Part shown: positions 25,593-33,623 of the stretch, piece after piece
Numbering within the stretch: the first letter of the stretch is position 1
How the letters are laid out: each line of letters starts with the position of its first letter
Source: CAIYRG01 sp964446945
GTDB lineage: Bacteria > Pseudomonadota > Alphaproteobacteria > Micropepsales > Micropepsaceae
Direction of reading: 5' to 3'
DNA: 64,000 bases
NCBI GenBank assembly: GCA_964446945.1
Contig: CAYUQO010000007.1
Span: 123,200 to 187,199 of the forward strand
Notes under the pieces: model-generated
Database searches by the model: none
What the model was told of the DNA's origin: nothing
What the model saw: the letters and a program-made list of their open reading frames with translations, nothing else
Program-made: the position numbers and the translations under genes

Positions 25593-26861
25593 TTATCGAC
25601 CGCCCGCGATCAGTATCGCGCGGAAATCGTTGACGTTGGTGCGCGTTGGCCCGGTGACAACCAGGTCGCCAAGGGCCGCGAAAAAGCCGTAGGAATCGTT
25701 CTCCGCCAACGCTCGATCTGGACTCAATCCAAGCGCGTCGGCACGTCGAAGAGTGTCTGGCGATATCAGCGCGCCCGCATTGTTCTCGGAACCGTCGATC
25801 CCATCGGTGTCGCAGGCAATCGCCCATATGCCATCCGCGCCACCGAGAGCCGCAGCGAGGGCGAGCAGATACTCGGTATTACGTCCACCCCGTCCATGGC
25901 CGCGCACCGTGACGGTGGTTTCGCCGCCGGAAAGGATCAGGGCGGATTGCCTTTCGCGGCGCAGGTGCAATGCCATTTGCGCATGATCGCGAGCGAGTAT
26001 TCGCGCTTCCCCTTCGACATCGCCGAGATTGTGCACAGCCAATCCGGCAGCGCCGGCAATGCGCGCCACCTCTGCCACGGCTGCGCGCGACGACGCGATC
26101 ACCCGGTTTTCCACCCGCGCAAAGCCGGGATCATCCGGTTTTGGAGTTTCCGAATTGGGATTCTTGAGCCACACCGCGACAGATTCGGGCACCGTGATCC
26201 CGCGGGCCTGCAATATGCGCGCAGCCTCTGCACTTGTGGTTGCGTCCGGCGCGGTGGGACCGGACGCCACGAGTGCCGGATCATCGCCGGGCACATCGGA
26301 AATGATCAGCGCGACAACAGATGCGGGTGCAGCCGCCAGCGCCAGCCTGCCGCCCTTGATCGCGGATAAATGTTTCCGGACGCAGTTGATCTCCGCAATC
26401 GGCGCGCCAGAGCGGAGAAGTGCTGCGGTCACGCACCGCTTTTGCGCCAGACTTAAACCGGGTGCGGGCATGGTCAGTAGCGCCGATCCTCCGCCCGAGA
26501 TCAGCGCGAGAACAAGATCATCTGGCGCCAGATTTCTAACCGAATCCAGCACGCGGCGGGCGGCTTCAAGGCCGGCCTCGCCGGGCATGGGATGTTCTGC
26601 TTCAACGACTTCGATATGCCGGCATGGCACGCCATGGCCATAGCGAGTCACGACAAGGCCACTGAGCTTGCCGTGCCAGTGCTCTTCGACAGATTTCGCC
26701 ATGGCGGCTGCAGCTTTTCCTGCGCCGACCACGACTGTGCGGCCGCGCGCCGGTTTGGGCAGATTGCGCGGCACACAGCGTTTCGCTGAGCCGGCAGCCA
26801 CCGCAGCATTGAAGAGCTGACGCAGAATGACGCTGGGATCCGTGTTCAACGGAAAGATCAA
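25593..26861 (-). CDS. Glycerate 2-kinase (MOFRL family)
   Basis: 422 residues. The N-terminal DUF4147 domain holds 'VVVGAGKAAAAMAKSVE', 'ISGGGSALLTMPAPGLSL' and 'RKHLSAIKGGRLA'. The C-terminal MOFRL domain has 'LILSGGETTVTVRGHGRGG' and 'ACDTDGIDGSENNAGA'. These are hallmarks of GckA/TtuD-type glycerate kinases, which phosphorylate D-glycerate to 2-phosphoglycerate. Its ATG overlaps the end of garR by 4 nt in an ATGA arrangement, so the pair is translationally coupled and completes tartronate semialdehyde to 2-phosphoglycerate. It belongs to glyoxylate, tartrate or hydroxypyruvate use. Confidence 0.92.
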   Translation of the reverse strand: MIFPLNTDPSVILRQLFNAAVAAGSAKRCVPRNLPKPARGRTVVVGAGKAAAAMAKSVEEHWHGKLSGLVVTRYGHGVPCRHIEVVEAEHPMPGEAGLEAARRVLDSVRNLAPDDLVLALISGGGSALLTMPAPGLSLAQKRCVTAALLRSGAPIAEINCVRKHLSAIKGGRLALAAAPASVVALIISDVPGDDPALVASGPTAPDATTSAEAARILQARGITVPESVAVWLKNPNSETPKPDDPGFARVENRVIASSRAAVAEVARIAGAAGLAVHNLGDVEGEARILARDHAQMALHLRRERQSALILSGGETTVTVRGHGRGGRNTEYLLALAAALGGADGIWAIACDTDGIDGSENNAGALISPDTLRRADALGLSPDRALAENDSYGFFAALGDLVVTGPTRTNVNDFRAILIAGGR

Positions 26862-27745
26862 TCCGCGATTTTGATTTCGTGACTCGCGAGGCGCTCCAGC
26901 ACTTTCACCAGCGCGGAATCATCGAGTCCGCCTTCCCCGGCTGCGAAAGAAGCATTGAACAATTCCTGGCAGTTGGCTGTATGCGGCAGGGGAATGTTCA
27001 GCGCCCGCGCGCCCGCCAACACTATGGCCAAATCCTTGGCGTGCAATTCAATGCGGAAACCGGGCGCGAATGTCCGCTTCAGCATGCGCTCGCCATGCAC
27101 TTCCAGAATGCGTGATTGTGCGAAGCCGCCCAGCAAAGCCTGACGCACCTTGGCCGGATCGGCGCCGGCCTTGGATGCAAACAGCAATGCCTCGGCGACC
27201 GCTTCGATATTCAGTGCAACGATGATCTGGTTGGCCGCCTTTGCGGTCTGGCCATCGCCATTGCCGCCGATCAGAGTGATGGTCTTGCCCATCAGTTGCA
27301 GCAGCGGCTTCACGCGCTCGAAGATTTCCGGCCGGCCGCCGACCATCAAAGTGAGCGTGCCGGCTTTGGCGCCGACTTCGCCGCCCGACACCGGCGAGTC
27401 GAGGTAGAAACAGCCCAATTCCTCAATCCGTCGCGCAAAGTCCTTCGTGGCAAGAGGCGAAATCGTACTCATGTCGACGACGATTTTGCCGCGCGACAGA
27501 CCGCCGGTGACGCCATCGCCGGCAAACAACACTTTCTCGACGTCCGGCGTATCCGGGACCATCGTGAAAATGATTTCGGCCTTCTGCGCTACTTCGCGCG
27601 CCGTTTTGCAGGCGATGCCGCCCTTTTCGATCATCTCCTTTGGCACGCCACTGCGCGTGTTGAGGTAGAGCTGATGCCCGGCCGCCTGCAGATGGCCTGC
27701 CATCGGCCGGCCCATGATTCCCAGCCCGACAAATCCCAGATCCAT
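26858..27745 (-). CDS. garR: 2-hydroxy-3-oxopropionate (tartronate semialdehyde) reductase
   Basis: 295 residues from MDLGFVGLGIMGRPMAGHL, with an AAGG Shine-Dalgarno; the eight codons upstream are not family-like. The beta-hydroxyacid dehydrogenase signatures are complete: Rossmann GLGIMG, substrate loop DSPVSGG at 116-122 and catalytic Lys169 in GQTAKAANQ. It reduces tartronate semialdehyde to D-glycerate with NAD(P)H. The product is used directly by the glycerate kinase that overlaps its 3' end. Glyoxylate carboligase and hydroxypyruvate isomerase, which usually supply the substrate, are not in the window. Confidence 0.9.
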   Translation of the reverse strand: MDLGFVGLGIMGRPMAGHLQAAGHQLYLNTRSGVPKEMIEKGGIACKTAREVAQKAEIIFTMVPDTPDVEKVLFAGDGVTGGLSRGKIVVDMSTISPLATKDFARRIEELGCFYLDSPVSGGEVGAKAGTLTLMVGGRPEIFERVKPLLQLMGKTITLIGGNGDGQTAKAANQIIVALNIEAVAEALLFASKAGADPAKVRQALLGGFAQSRILEVHGERMLKRTFAPGFRIELHAKDLAIVLAGARALNIPLPHTANCQELFNASFAAGEGGLDDSALVKVLERLASHEIKIAD

Positions 27746-27761
27746 GAACGTCGCCTTTTTT

Positions 27762-27797
27762 CTAAACAAAGAGGGGGCAGCGTTCGGCTGCCCCCGG
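27762..27797 (-). terminator. Terminator upstream of garR
   Basis: On the minus strand GGGGGCAG and CTGCCCCC (27795-27788 and 27780-27773) form a stem with a 7-nt loop, followed by TCTTTGTTT. It ends transcription coming from the esterase gene and palindromic repeat copy 2 before garR. Confidence 0.75.
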
Positions 27798-27820
27798 ACT
27801 TAATGAACTGCAGACATGGA

Positions 27821-28088
27821 GCAAGTTCCAACCGGATGGAAGCGTTTGCGCCGCAGCGATTTTTGCATTGCGGGCAGGAGCGGGGCAAAGCGCGTATCGG
27901 GTAATACGGGCGAGCCCCGCGACGAAACCCGCGTGCAAAAATCGCCCGGCCCATTCGGGTTGCGTTCTCGCGAGCGCCCGCTGCGTTGCGGCGCTCGACC
28001 GATGTACCCGCATCGCCCTTCGCGCCGCGCCTGGCGGATCGCGCGCGAGAACCGCAACGCAAACTGTTTCCATCCGGTCGGAACTTGC
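27821..28088. repeat. Dispersed palindromic repeat, copy 2
   Basis: The core of about 220 bp (about 27844-28064) matches copy 1 at 16.8 kb in the same orientation. It is closed by 21-bp arms (27821-27841 and 28068-28088), whose single mismatch is a G-U pair on the minus strand. The arms are unrelated in sequence to those of copy 1. Inside, CGATTTTTGCA and TGCAAAAATCG are perfectly complementary, as are GCGGGGC and GCCCCGC, and GTTGCG..TCTCGCG with its 3' partner. The right arm ends 1 bp before the stop codon of the minus-strand esterase gene, so the element starts right at that gene's 3' end. Confidence 0.88.
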
Positions 28089-28089
28089 T

Positions 28090-29034
28090 TTAGTTCGAAG
28101 CTGACTTCACACCGGCCGCGAGTTGTTTGAGCCACGGCCCGAGAAGGTCCGTAAGCTGATGTTCGGACGTGCCCACCGAATAAACCTGCGACATGTGGTT
28201 GTGCGTCGTCATGAGGTGGAACATGTGTTCATGACCGGCTTCGGTCAGAACCTTGTGGATCATCTCGCCCTGGGCGATCTGCGGCGTTTCCGGATCCCAT
28301 TCGGCGCGGGTGAAGAACAGCGGAATTTTTGTCGCCTTCAACCCTTCGACCGACGATGCAGCCTTCACCTTCTCCGGATCTTTGCCGAAAAACGCGCTTG
28401 GCCGCGCCTCATAGCCGCCGGACGTCATCACTGCGCCGATGATCCCGCCACCCGTCTTGTAATGGAATTCGGGATGAGAAACGTAAATCCCAACCAGGCT
28501 CGCTCCGGCCGAATGGCCCCACAGGAAAATCCGGTTCGGATCGCCGCCCCATTGGCGCGCATTCTTCGCCACATAGGCGAGCGCGTCGCGCGTATCGTAG
28601 GCCGCATCGGGATACTGGTTTTTTGGCGCCAACCGGTAATTGATCTCAACGCCGACCATTCCCTGCTGGTTGGCCCACGTCATGATGTTGTCGTAGGTGA
28701 ACTGTCCCGGCGTGTGCTTATCGCCGCCGGTGAAGCCTCCGCCGTGGACGAACACCAGAATCGGCCGATTGCCGGTGGTCTTTCCGTCCCAAACCACGTC
28801 CAGCTTCTGCAACGGATCGCCGCCATACGCGATGTCGCGTTCGGCCTTCAGCCCGGCGACCGCAACCGGTTCCTTCGGCTGTAACGGATCGAAGATCTTC
28901 CGCGTCGCGACGGCATCGTTCTTGTGCCCCATGGCGGCGACAGCTTTGGCGACGTCGGGCGGAAGATCGGCCCGGCTTAATGTCGGCACGGCAAACAATG
29001 CGATTGCCAGCAGCAGGATCAATCGGTTCATCAT
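28090..29034 (-). CDS. Secreted alpha/beta-hydrolase (carboxylesterase)
   Basis: 314 residues with a signal peptide (LILLLAIALFAVPTLSRA). The oxyanion-hole motif HGGG is at 97-100 and the nucleophile Ser175 is in GHSAGAS. The acid is probably the Asp in 'RAEWDPETP', and the His is in 'TTHNHMSQ'. It resembles BD-FAE/kynurenine formamidase-like esterases. The start is chosen at tandem ATGs behind GGGAGGAG; 29031 is equally possible. It acts in the periplasm on an unknown ester. Palindromic repeat copy 2 begins at its stop codon. Confidence 0.85.
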   Translation of the reverse strand: MMNRLILLLAIALFAVPTLSRADLPPDVAKAVAAMGHKNDAVATRKIFDPLQPKEPVAVAGLKAERDIAYGGDPLQKLDVVWDGKTTGNRPILVFVHGGGFTGGDKHTPGQFTYDNIMTWANQQGMVGVEINYRLAPKNQYPDAAYDTRDALAYVAKNARQWGGDPNRIFLWGHSAGASLVGIYVSHPEFHYKTGGGIIGAVMTSGGYEARPSAFFGKDPEKVKAASSVEGLKATKIPLFFTRAEWDPETPQIAQGEMIHKVLTEAGHEHMFHLMTTHNHMSQVYSVGTSEHQLTDLLGPWLKQLAAGVKSASN

Positions 29035-29129
29035 CGGCTCCTCCCAATGCGTCGCGCACAACCAGAGCTGGTTGGGGCCGGACGCTCCCGGAGCCGGAAA
29101 ATGCCGCAGTTAGAGAGCGGCGGCAAGCA

Positions 29130-30080
29130 TCAGCCGGTTTCCTCGCGCAGCGCGTGCTGCGCTGCATGGGCCGCCGCTGCGATCGCGCCGGATGCCAGGG
29201 GAATCAAACCCTGCATCGAAAAGAAACCATGGACCATGGTCGGGTAATCGATTTGCACAGCCGACACTCCCGCCTGCTTCAATCGCTCGGCATAGGAGAT
29301 CGCATCGTTCCGCAACGGATCCAGACCGGCGGTGACGATATACGCGGCAGGCAGTCCGGTGAGATCACGCGCGGAAAGCGGCGACAGACGTGCATCGGCC
29401 GGATAGACGCCATCCGGAACGTAATAACGGAGGAACCAGCTCAGCGCGCGCGGATCGAGGGGAAAGCCGATTTCAGGGAATTCGGCATCTTGTTCGGCAG
29501 TGGAGTGCGAGACACGCAGCGACAGTGCCGGATAAATCAGCAGCTGAAATGCAATCTGCGGCGCACCTTTGTTCTCCTTCGCCTTCTGGCACACCAATGC
29601 TGCAAGGTTGCCGCCGGCGGAATCGCCTGCAACCGCGATATGATTGGCGTCGATCAGGAGTTCGGCTGCGTGGTCTTCGACCCATTGAACCGCGGCCAGG
29701 CAGTCTTCGACCGCCGCTGGAAACGGGTGTTCGGGAGCCAACCGGTAGTCCACCGATATGACCCGGCAACTGCTCTCATTCGCCAGCGTACGGCACAGCG
29801 CGTCGTAGGAGTCGAGATCGCCGAGAACAAATCCCCCGCCATGAAAATAGATGATCGCTGGCAGCATGCCGGTTCCGCCGGCAATCGGCGTATAGGTGCG
29901 CAGCGGTATTGTGCCCGCGGTGATGTTTTCAACTTTGCCGATCGGCAGATCATGGGGCGCCGCAAACTGGCAGAAGCGGCGGTAATCTTCGCGCGCCTCG
30001 GCGGGTGACTTTTCCCAGATCGCATAGGAGCCAAGCTGCGGCACGCGCTCCAGCAAAGCCTGGATCATCGGGTCGAGCAT
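29130..30080 (-). CDS. Hormone-sensitive-lipase family esterase
   Basis: 316 residues from the ATG at 30080; an in-frame TTG at 30107 would add nine residues. The HSL-family pattern is intact: YFHGGGFVLGD, then 'VDYRLAPEHPFPAAVED', nucleophile Ser154 in GDSAGG, Asp in 'GLDPLRND' and His in 'MVHGF'. No signal peptide, so it is cytoplasmic. HSL esterases hydrolyse short- to medium-chain acyl esters. It lies about 95 bp upstream of the secreted esterase on the same strand and just behind a small hypothetical gene, so the three may form an operon. Confidence 0.9.
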   Translation of the reverse strand: MLDPMIQALLERVPQLGSYAIWEKSPAEAREDYRRFCQFAAPHDLPIGKVENITAGTIPLRTYTPIAGGTGMLPAIIYFHGGGFVLGDLDSYDALCRTLANESSCRVISVDYRLAPEHPFPAAVEDCLAAVQWVEDHAAELLIDANHIAVAGDSAGGNLAALVCQKAKENKGAPQIAFQLLIYPALSLRVSHSTAEQDAEFPEIGFPLDPRALSWFLRYYVPDGVYPADARLSPLSARDLTGLPAAYIVTAGLDPLRNDAISYAERLKQAGVSAVQIDYPTMVHGFFSMQGLIPLASGAIAAAAHAAQHALREETG

Positions 30081-30115
30081 GTCAGTAACTGCGCCGCCGG
30101 ACGCCAAATCGACGA

Positions 30116-30322
30116 TCAGTGGATCGCAATTTTGGCGTAGGGATCGATGCGCCGTGCGGTGATGTCGTCAAGGATCGCCAGCAGCGCGCGCCAGATCGCG
30201 GCCCTCTCCTCCTGCCCGTCTTCTTCAAGGCTGGCGATCGTGCGCCGGGCAACATGGGCAACCACTGGCCCGAACTCTTCGTTAAGTTCAGCGGCCAAAC
30301 GGCATGCTTCCTCAGCGCTCAT
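30116..30322 (-). CDS. Small helical protein of unknown function
   Basis: 68 residues, start preceded by GGAG 7 nt upstream. The composition is helix-favouring with many Ala, Glu and Arg ('EEACRLAAELNEEFGP', 'ERAAIWRALLAILDDI'), with no Cys, signal or transmembrane segment. It ends 35 bp before the HSL esterase start on the same strand. Function unknown. Confidence 0.6.
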   Translation of the reverse strand: MSAEEACRLAAELNEEFGPVVAHVARRTIASLEEDGQEERAAIWRALLAILDDITARRIDPYAKIAIH

Positions 30323-30439
30323 CCAGAGTCTCCGCAGTTAAGCGGTTAAGATAACGGACGGACTCCGGGTTCGGTTCGTTGCAGTTCGGGTCTTTCGTCG
30401 CGCTCGGGGTTGTTTTAACTACAAGTCCGAAGCGTAATT

Positions 30440-30448
30440 TGCTATAAA
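30440..30448 (+). promoter_or_regulatory. Candidate extended -10 element before coaBC
   Basis: TGCTATAAA, an extended -10 match, lies 34 bp before the coaBC start in an AT-richer stretch of the spacer. No convincing -35 is seen. Confidence 0.3.
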
Positions 30449-30481
30449 ATCCACCACATCGTTGTTATTCAGGAAATCGCC

Positions 30482-31693
30482 GTGGAACTCAGCGGAAAAC
30501 GCATTCTTCTGATCATCGGCGGAGGCATCGCGGCGTACAAATCGCTGGAGCTGATCCGCCGTCTCCGGGAAGCCGGAGCATCGGTCCACGCCATTCTCAC
30601 AGCGGGTGGCGCCCAGTTCATCACGTCCTTGTCGGTCTCCGCATTAAGCGGCGAGAAGACCTACCAGGAGCTTTTCGACCTCACGGTCGAATCCGAAATG
30701 GGTCATATCGCCCTGTCACGATCTGCGGACCTGCTGGTGGTGGCCCCCGCCACAGCCGATCTCATGGCCAAGCTCGCGGCAGGACTGGCGCCCGATCTCG
30801 CCTCCACGGCGCTACTGGCCACCGACAAGCCCGTCCTGCTCGCTCCGGCGATGAATGTCCGCATGTGGGAACACCCCGCGACGCGCCGGAATCTGGCTGC
30901 CCTGACGCGCGACGGCATTCGCGTGGTGGGCCCGAACGCTGGGGAGATGGCGTGCGGGGAATTCGGGGAAGGACGCATGGCTGAGCCGGCCGAGATCCTC
31001 GCGGCGATCACAGCCATCCTGAGGCCGGTCAATCTCGCCGGCATCCGCGCTCTCGTGACCGCCGGTCCCACCCATGAGCCGATCGATCCGGTGCGCTACC
31101 TCGCCAATCGCTCATCGGGAAAACAGGGCTATGCCATCGCGGAGGCGCTCGCCTGTGCTGGCGCCGAGACAGTCCTGGTCTCAGGCCCGGTCGCCCTCTC
31201 CGCCCCTGCAATCAATAAACTGGTCCGGGTCGAAACGGCGCTTGAAATGCGGGACGCCTGCGAAGCCGCCCTGCCGGTGGATGTTGCCATTTGCGCCGCC
31301 GCGGTCGCCGACTGGCATGTCGAACATCCCCACGCCACGAAGCTGAAAAAGCCGAACGCTCCGCCATCGCTTGTGCTCGCAGAGAACCCCGACATCCTCG
31401 CCGAAATTTCCCGTCATGCGACGGCGCGCCCCAAACTGGTCATCGGTTTTGCCGCGGAAACCGGCAACCTCCTCGTCAATGCTGCGGCCAAGCGTGTGGC
31501 AAAGGGTTGTGACTGGATCCTTGCGAATGACGTCAGCACCGATGCTCACGGCATGAGCGTGATGGGAAGTGACAGCAATCGCGTCCATCTGCTGAGTGGC
31601 GCGGGCGAGGAATCCTGGCCGCTGCTATCAAAGCGGGACGTCGCCCAGCGGCTCACCGCGAGAATCGCGCAATTCTTCGGGCGGGCTGCATGA
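30482..31693 (+). CDS. coaBC: Bifunctional phosphopantothenoylcysteine decarboxylase / phosphopantothenate-cysteine ligase
   Basis: 403 residues, GTG start with AGGA 7 nt upstream. The N-terminal flavoprotein CoaC domain has 'GGGIAAYKSLELIRRL', the active-site His in 'MGHIALSR', 'VAPATADL' and the catalytic Cys in 'MACGEFGEGRM'. The C-terminal CoaB domain begins at about residue 185 with 'VTAGPTHEPIDPVRYL' and includes 'NRSSGKQG' and 'AAAVADW'. It carries out two consecutive steps of coenzyme A synthesis. It overlaps dut by 4 nt (ATGA), a common alphaproteobacterial pairing. Confidence 0.96.
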   Translation: MELSGKRILLIIGGGIAAYKSLELIRRLREAGASVHAILTAGGAQFITSLSVSALSGEKTYQELFDLTVESEMGHIALSRSADLLVVAPATADLMAKLAAGLAPDLASTALLATDKPVLLAPAMNVRMWEHPATRRNLAALTRDGIRVVGPNAGEMACGEFGEGRMAEPAEILAAITAILRPVNLAGIRALVTAGPTHEPIDPVRYLANRSSGKQGYAIAEALACAGAETVLVSGPVALSAPAINKLVRVETALEMRDACEAALPVDVAICAAAVADWHVEHPHATKLKKPNAPPSLVLAENPDILAEISRHATARPKLVIGFAAETGNLLVNAAAKRVAKGCDWILANDVSTDAHGMSVMGSDSNRVHLLSGAGEESWPLLSKRDVAQRLTARIAQFFGRAA

Positions 31694-32130
31694 AGATTGA
31701 AGTGAAGCGGCTGGCGCCGGATCTGCCCCTGCCGGCCTATGCCAGCGCCGGTTCGGCCGGTCTCGACCTTCTGGCCGCCGTCGAACGCGATGTCGCGCTG
31801 CCGCCGGGCGGTATCGCGGCAATTCCCACCGGCATCGCATTGGCGCTGCCCGAGGGCTACGAAGCCCAGGTCCGGCCGCGTTCGGGACTGGCGCTGCACC
31901 ATGGAATCACCGTGCTCAATGCTCCGGGTACGATCGATTCGGATTATCGCGGTGAGGTGTCGGCGATCCTGATCAATCATGGCAAAGCGGCCTTTTCGAT
32001 CACCCGCGGGATGAAAATCGCTCAACTCGTCATCGCCGCGCATGCGCGGGCCGAATGGCAGGAAACGTCACGGCTGAATGACACTTCGCGCGGCGCCGGC
32101 GGCTTTGGTTCGACGGGAATGGGCCGCTGA
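31690..32130 (+). CDS. dut: dUTP diphosphatase
   Basis: 146 residues with all five dUTPase motifs in order: GSAGLDL, RPRSGLA, GTIDSDYRGE with its catalytic Asp, RGMKIAQLV, and the C-terminal Gly-rich SRGAGGFGSTG. It is a homotrimeric cytoplasmic enzyme that hydrolyses dUTP to dUMP, preventing uracil incorporation and supplying thymidylate synthesis. It overlaps the coaBC stop by 4 nt; the next gene, an Rrf2 regulator, starts one base after its stop, so all are likely co-translated. Confidence 0.97.
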   Translation: MKIEVKRLAPDLPLPAYASAGSAGLDLLAAVERDVALPPGGIAAIPTGIALALPEGYEAQVRPRSGLALHHGITVLNAPGTIDSDYRGEVSAILINHGKAAFSITRGMKIAQLVIAAHARAEWQETSRLNDTSRGAGGFGSTGMGR

Positions 32131-32131
32131 A

Positions 32132-32587
32132 ATGCTGAGGATTTCCCGCAAAACACTGCTCGCGCTCGAAGCGGTTATCGACATCGCCTACAACGCCCGC
32201 GCCGAACCGGTGCAGGCGAAGGAGATCACCGCACGTCAGGGCGTGCCGCAGCGCTACCTCGAACAGGTGATGCAGCACCTCGTTCGCGCCGGGATTTTGA
32301 AGGGTGTTCGTGGCCCGCGCGGCGGCTACCGGCTTGCCCGCGAACGCCGACGCATCAGCATCGGCGAAGTGATGCGGATCGCGATGAGCTTCGATGAAAC
32401 CGAGGAAGAATTCGACGGCGGTTCCGAACTGGGGCGCAGAGTGGTTGTGCCCATGATCGCATCGCTGCAGGAAGAGCTGATGAAAAAGCTGGACGCCATG
32501 ACCATCGAGGATGTCTGCCGGCAGGCACGGTCCTTGAGCCTCGGGCCCGGCGCCACCGAGAAGCGCGATGCCGACTTCACGATCTGA
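32132..32587 (+). CDS. Rrf2-family transcriptional regulator without the Fe-S cysteines
   Basis: 151 residues. An N-terminal winged HTH (about 1-80) has 'LEQVMQHLVRAGILKGVRGPRGGYRLARE', the Rrf2 recognition-helix and wing signature split here across 'LVRAGILKGVRG' and 'PRGGYRLARE'. IscR-type regulators need three Cys for a cluster; only one Cys is seen, in 'EDVCRQA', so a cluster is unlikely. Its last 20 bp overlap cysK. Cluster-free Rrf2 proteins such as CymR regulate cysteine metabolism, so a role in controlling cysK is plausible but inferred. Confidence 0.88.
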   Translation: MLRISRKTLLALEAVIDIAYNARAEPVQAKEITARQGVPQRYLEQVMQHLVRAGILKGVRGPRGGYRLARERRRISIGEVMRIAMSFDETEEEFDGGSELGRRVVVPMIASLQEELMKKLDAMTIEDVCRQARSLSLGPGATEKRDADFTI

Positions 32588-33569
32588 GCGGCAGAGCGAT
32601 CCGGCCAGAGAGCCGCAGCACCGCCCCGGCCGCGGACGGGTTTACAATTCGATCACCGAAACCATCGGTGACACTCCATTGGTGCGAATGGCGCGCATGC
32701 CGGCCGCCGCCGGGGTGAAAGCCGATCTCCTGTTCAAACTGGAATTTTTCAATCCGATCGGCAGTGTCAAGGATCGCATCGGCGTCGGAATGATCGATGC
32801 CCTGGAGCGAGAGGGCCGTATCACGCCGGGAAAATCCGTGATCGTCGAACCCACCAGCGGCAATACCGGCATTGCGCTGGCTTTCGTTGCCGCGGCGCGC
32901 GGCTACCGCCTCATTCTCGTGATGCCGGAATCCATGTCGGTGGAACGGCGGAAAATGCTGGCGCTGCTCGGCGCGCAACTGGAGCTGACCGATCCGGCGA
33001 AGGGAATGCATGGCTCGATCGCGCGTGCCAATGAAATCCTGCGCAGCAATGCCGATGCGGTGATGCCGCAGCAATTCGAAAATCCCGCCAATCCGGAGAT
33101 CCATGAGCGCACCACGGCCGAGGAAATCTGGAACGACACCAACGGCGGCGTCGATGCCGTGATTTCTGCCGTCGGCACCGGCGGCACGATGACCGGAGTC
33201 GGCCACGTGCTGAAGGCGCGCAAACCGTCGGTGAGGATGATCGCGGTCGAACCGGAAGACAGTCCGGTGCTGTCCGGCGGCGCGCCGGGACCCCACACGA
33301 TTCAGGGTATCGGCGCGGGATTCATTCCCCAAACGCTTGACCGCTCGGTGATTGACGAAGTCATCACCATCTCGAACGAGACGGCGTTTGAAACTGCACG
33401 TGAGGCCGCGCGGCAGGAAGGCATTCCCTGCGGGATTTCTTCCGGCGCAGCCATTGCCGCGGCACTCGAAATCGGCGCCCGCCCGGCGATGGCGGGCAAG
33501 CAGATCGTCACGATCATCCCGTCATTCGCGGAACGCTATCTCTCGACCGCCCTGTTCGAGGGCCTGTAA
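32568..33569 (+). CDS. cysK: Cysteine synthase A (O-acetylserine sulfhydrylase)
   Basis: 333 residues. The PLP Lys68 is in 'GSVKDR', the phosphate- and substrate-binding loop TSGNTG is at 96-101, and the 'VGTGGTMTGVG' glycine loop is intact. It forms cysteine from O-acetylserine and sulfide. Compared with typical CysK, which starts near 'VYNSITETIG', it has about 24 extra N-terminal residues rich in Arg, Pro and Ser. No internal ATG, GTG or TTG offers a shorter start, so the overlap with the Rrf2 gene is probably real. The order Rrf2-cysK suggests coupled control. Confidence 0.95.
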   Translation: MPTSRSERQSDPAREPQHRPGRGRVYNSITETIGDTPLVRMARMPAAAGVKADLLFKLEFFNPIGSVKDRIGVGMIDALEREGRITPGKSVIVEPTSGNTGIALAFVAAARGYRLILVMPESMSVERRKMLALLGAQLELTDPAKGMHGSIARANEILRSNADAVMPQQFENPANPEIHERTTAEEIWNDTNGGVDAVISAVGTGGTMTGVGHVLKARKPSVRMIAVEPEDSPVLSGGAPGPHTIQGIGAGFIPQTLDRSVIDEVITISNETAFETAREAARQEGIPCGISSGAAIAAALEIGARPAMAGKQIVTIIPSFAERYLSTALFEGL

Positions 33570-33590
33570 GCGTTACCTCGCGTAATCTAA

Positions 33591-33614
33591 CGGCGAACCG
33601 CTCACACTTCGCCG
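33591..33614. terminator. Weak hairpin between convergent cysK and the adhesin gene
   Basis: CGGCGAA (33591-33597) pairs with TTCGCCG (33608-33614) across a 10-nt loop. There is no T-run, so this is at best a factor-dependent terminator. Confidence 0.35.
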
Positions 33615-33623
33615 GATCGCGCT

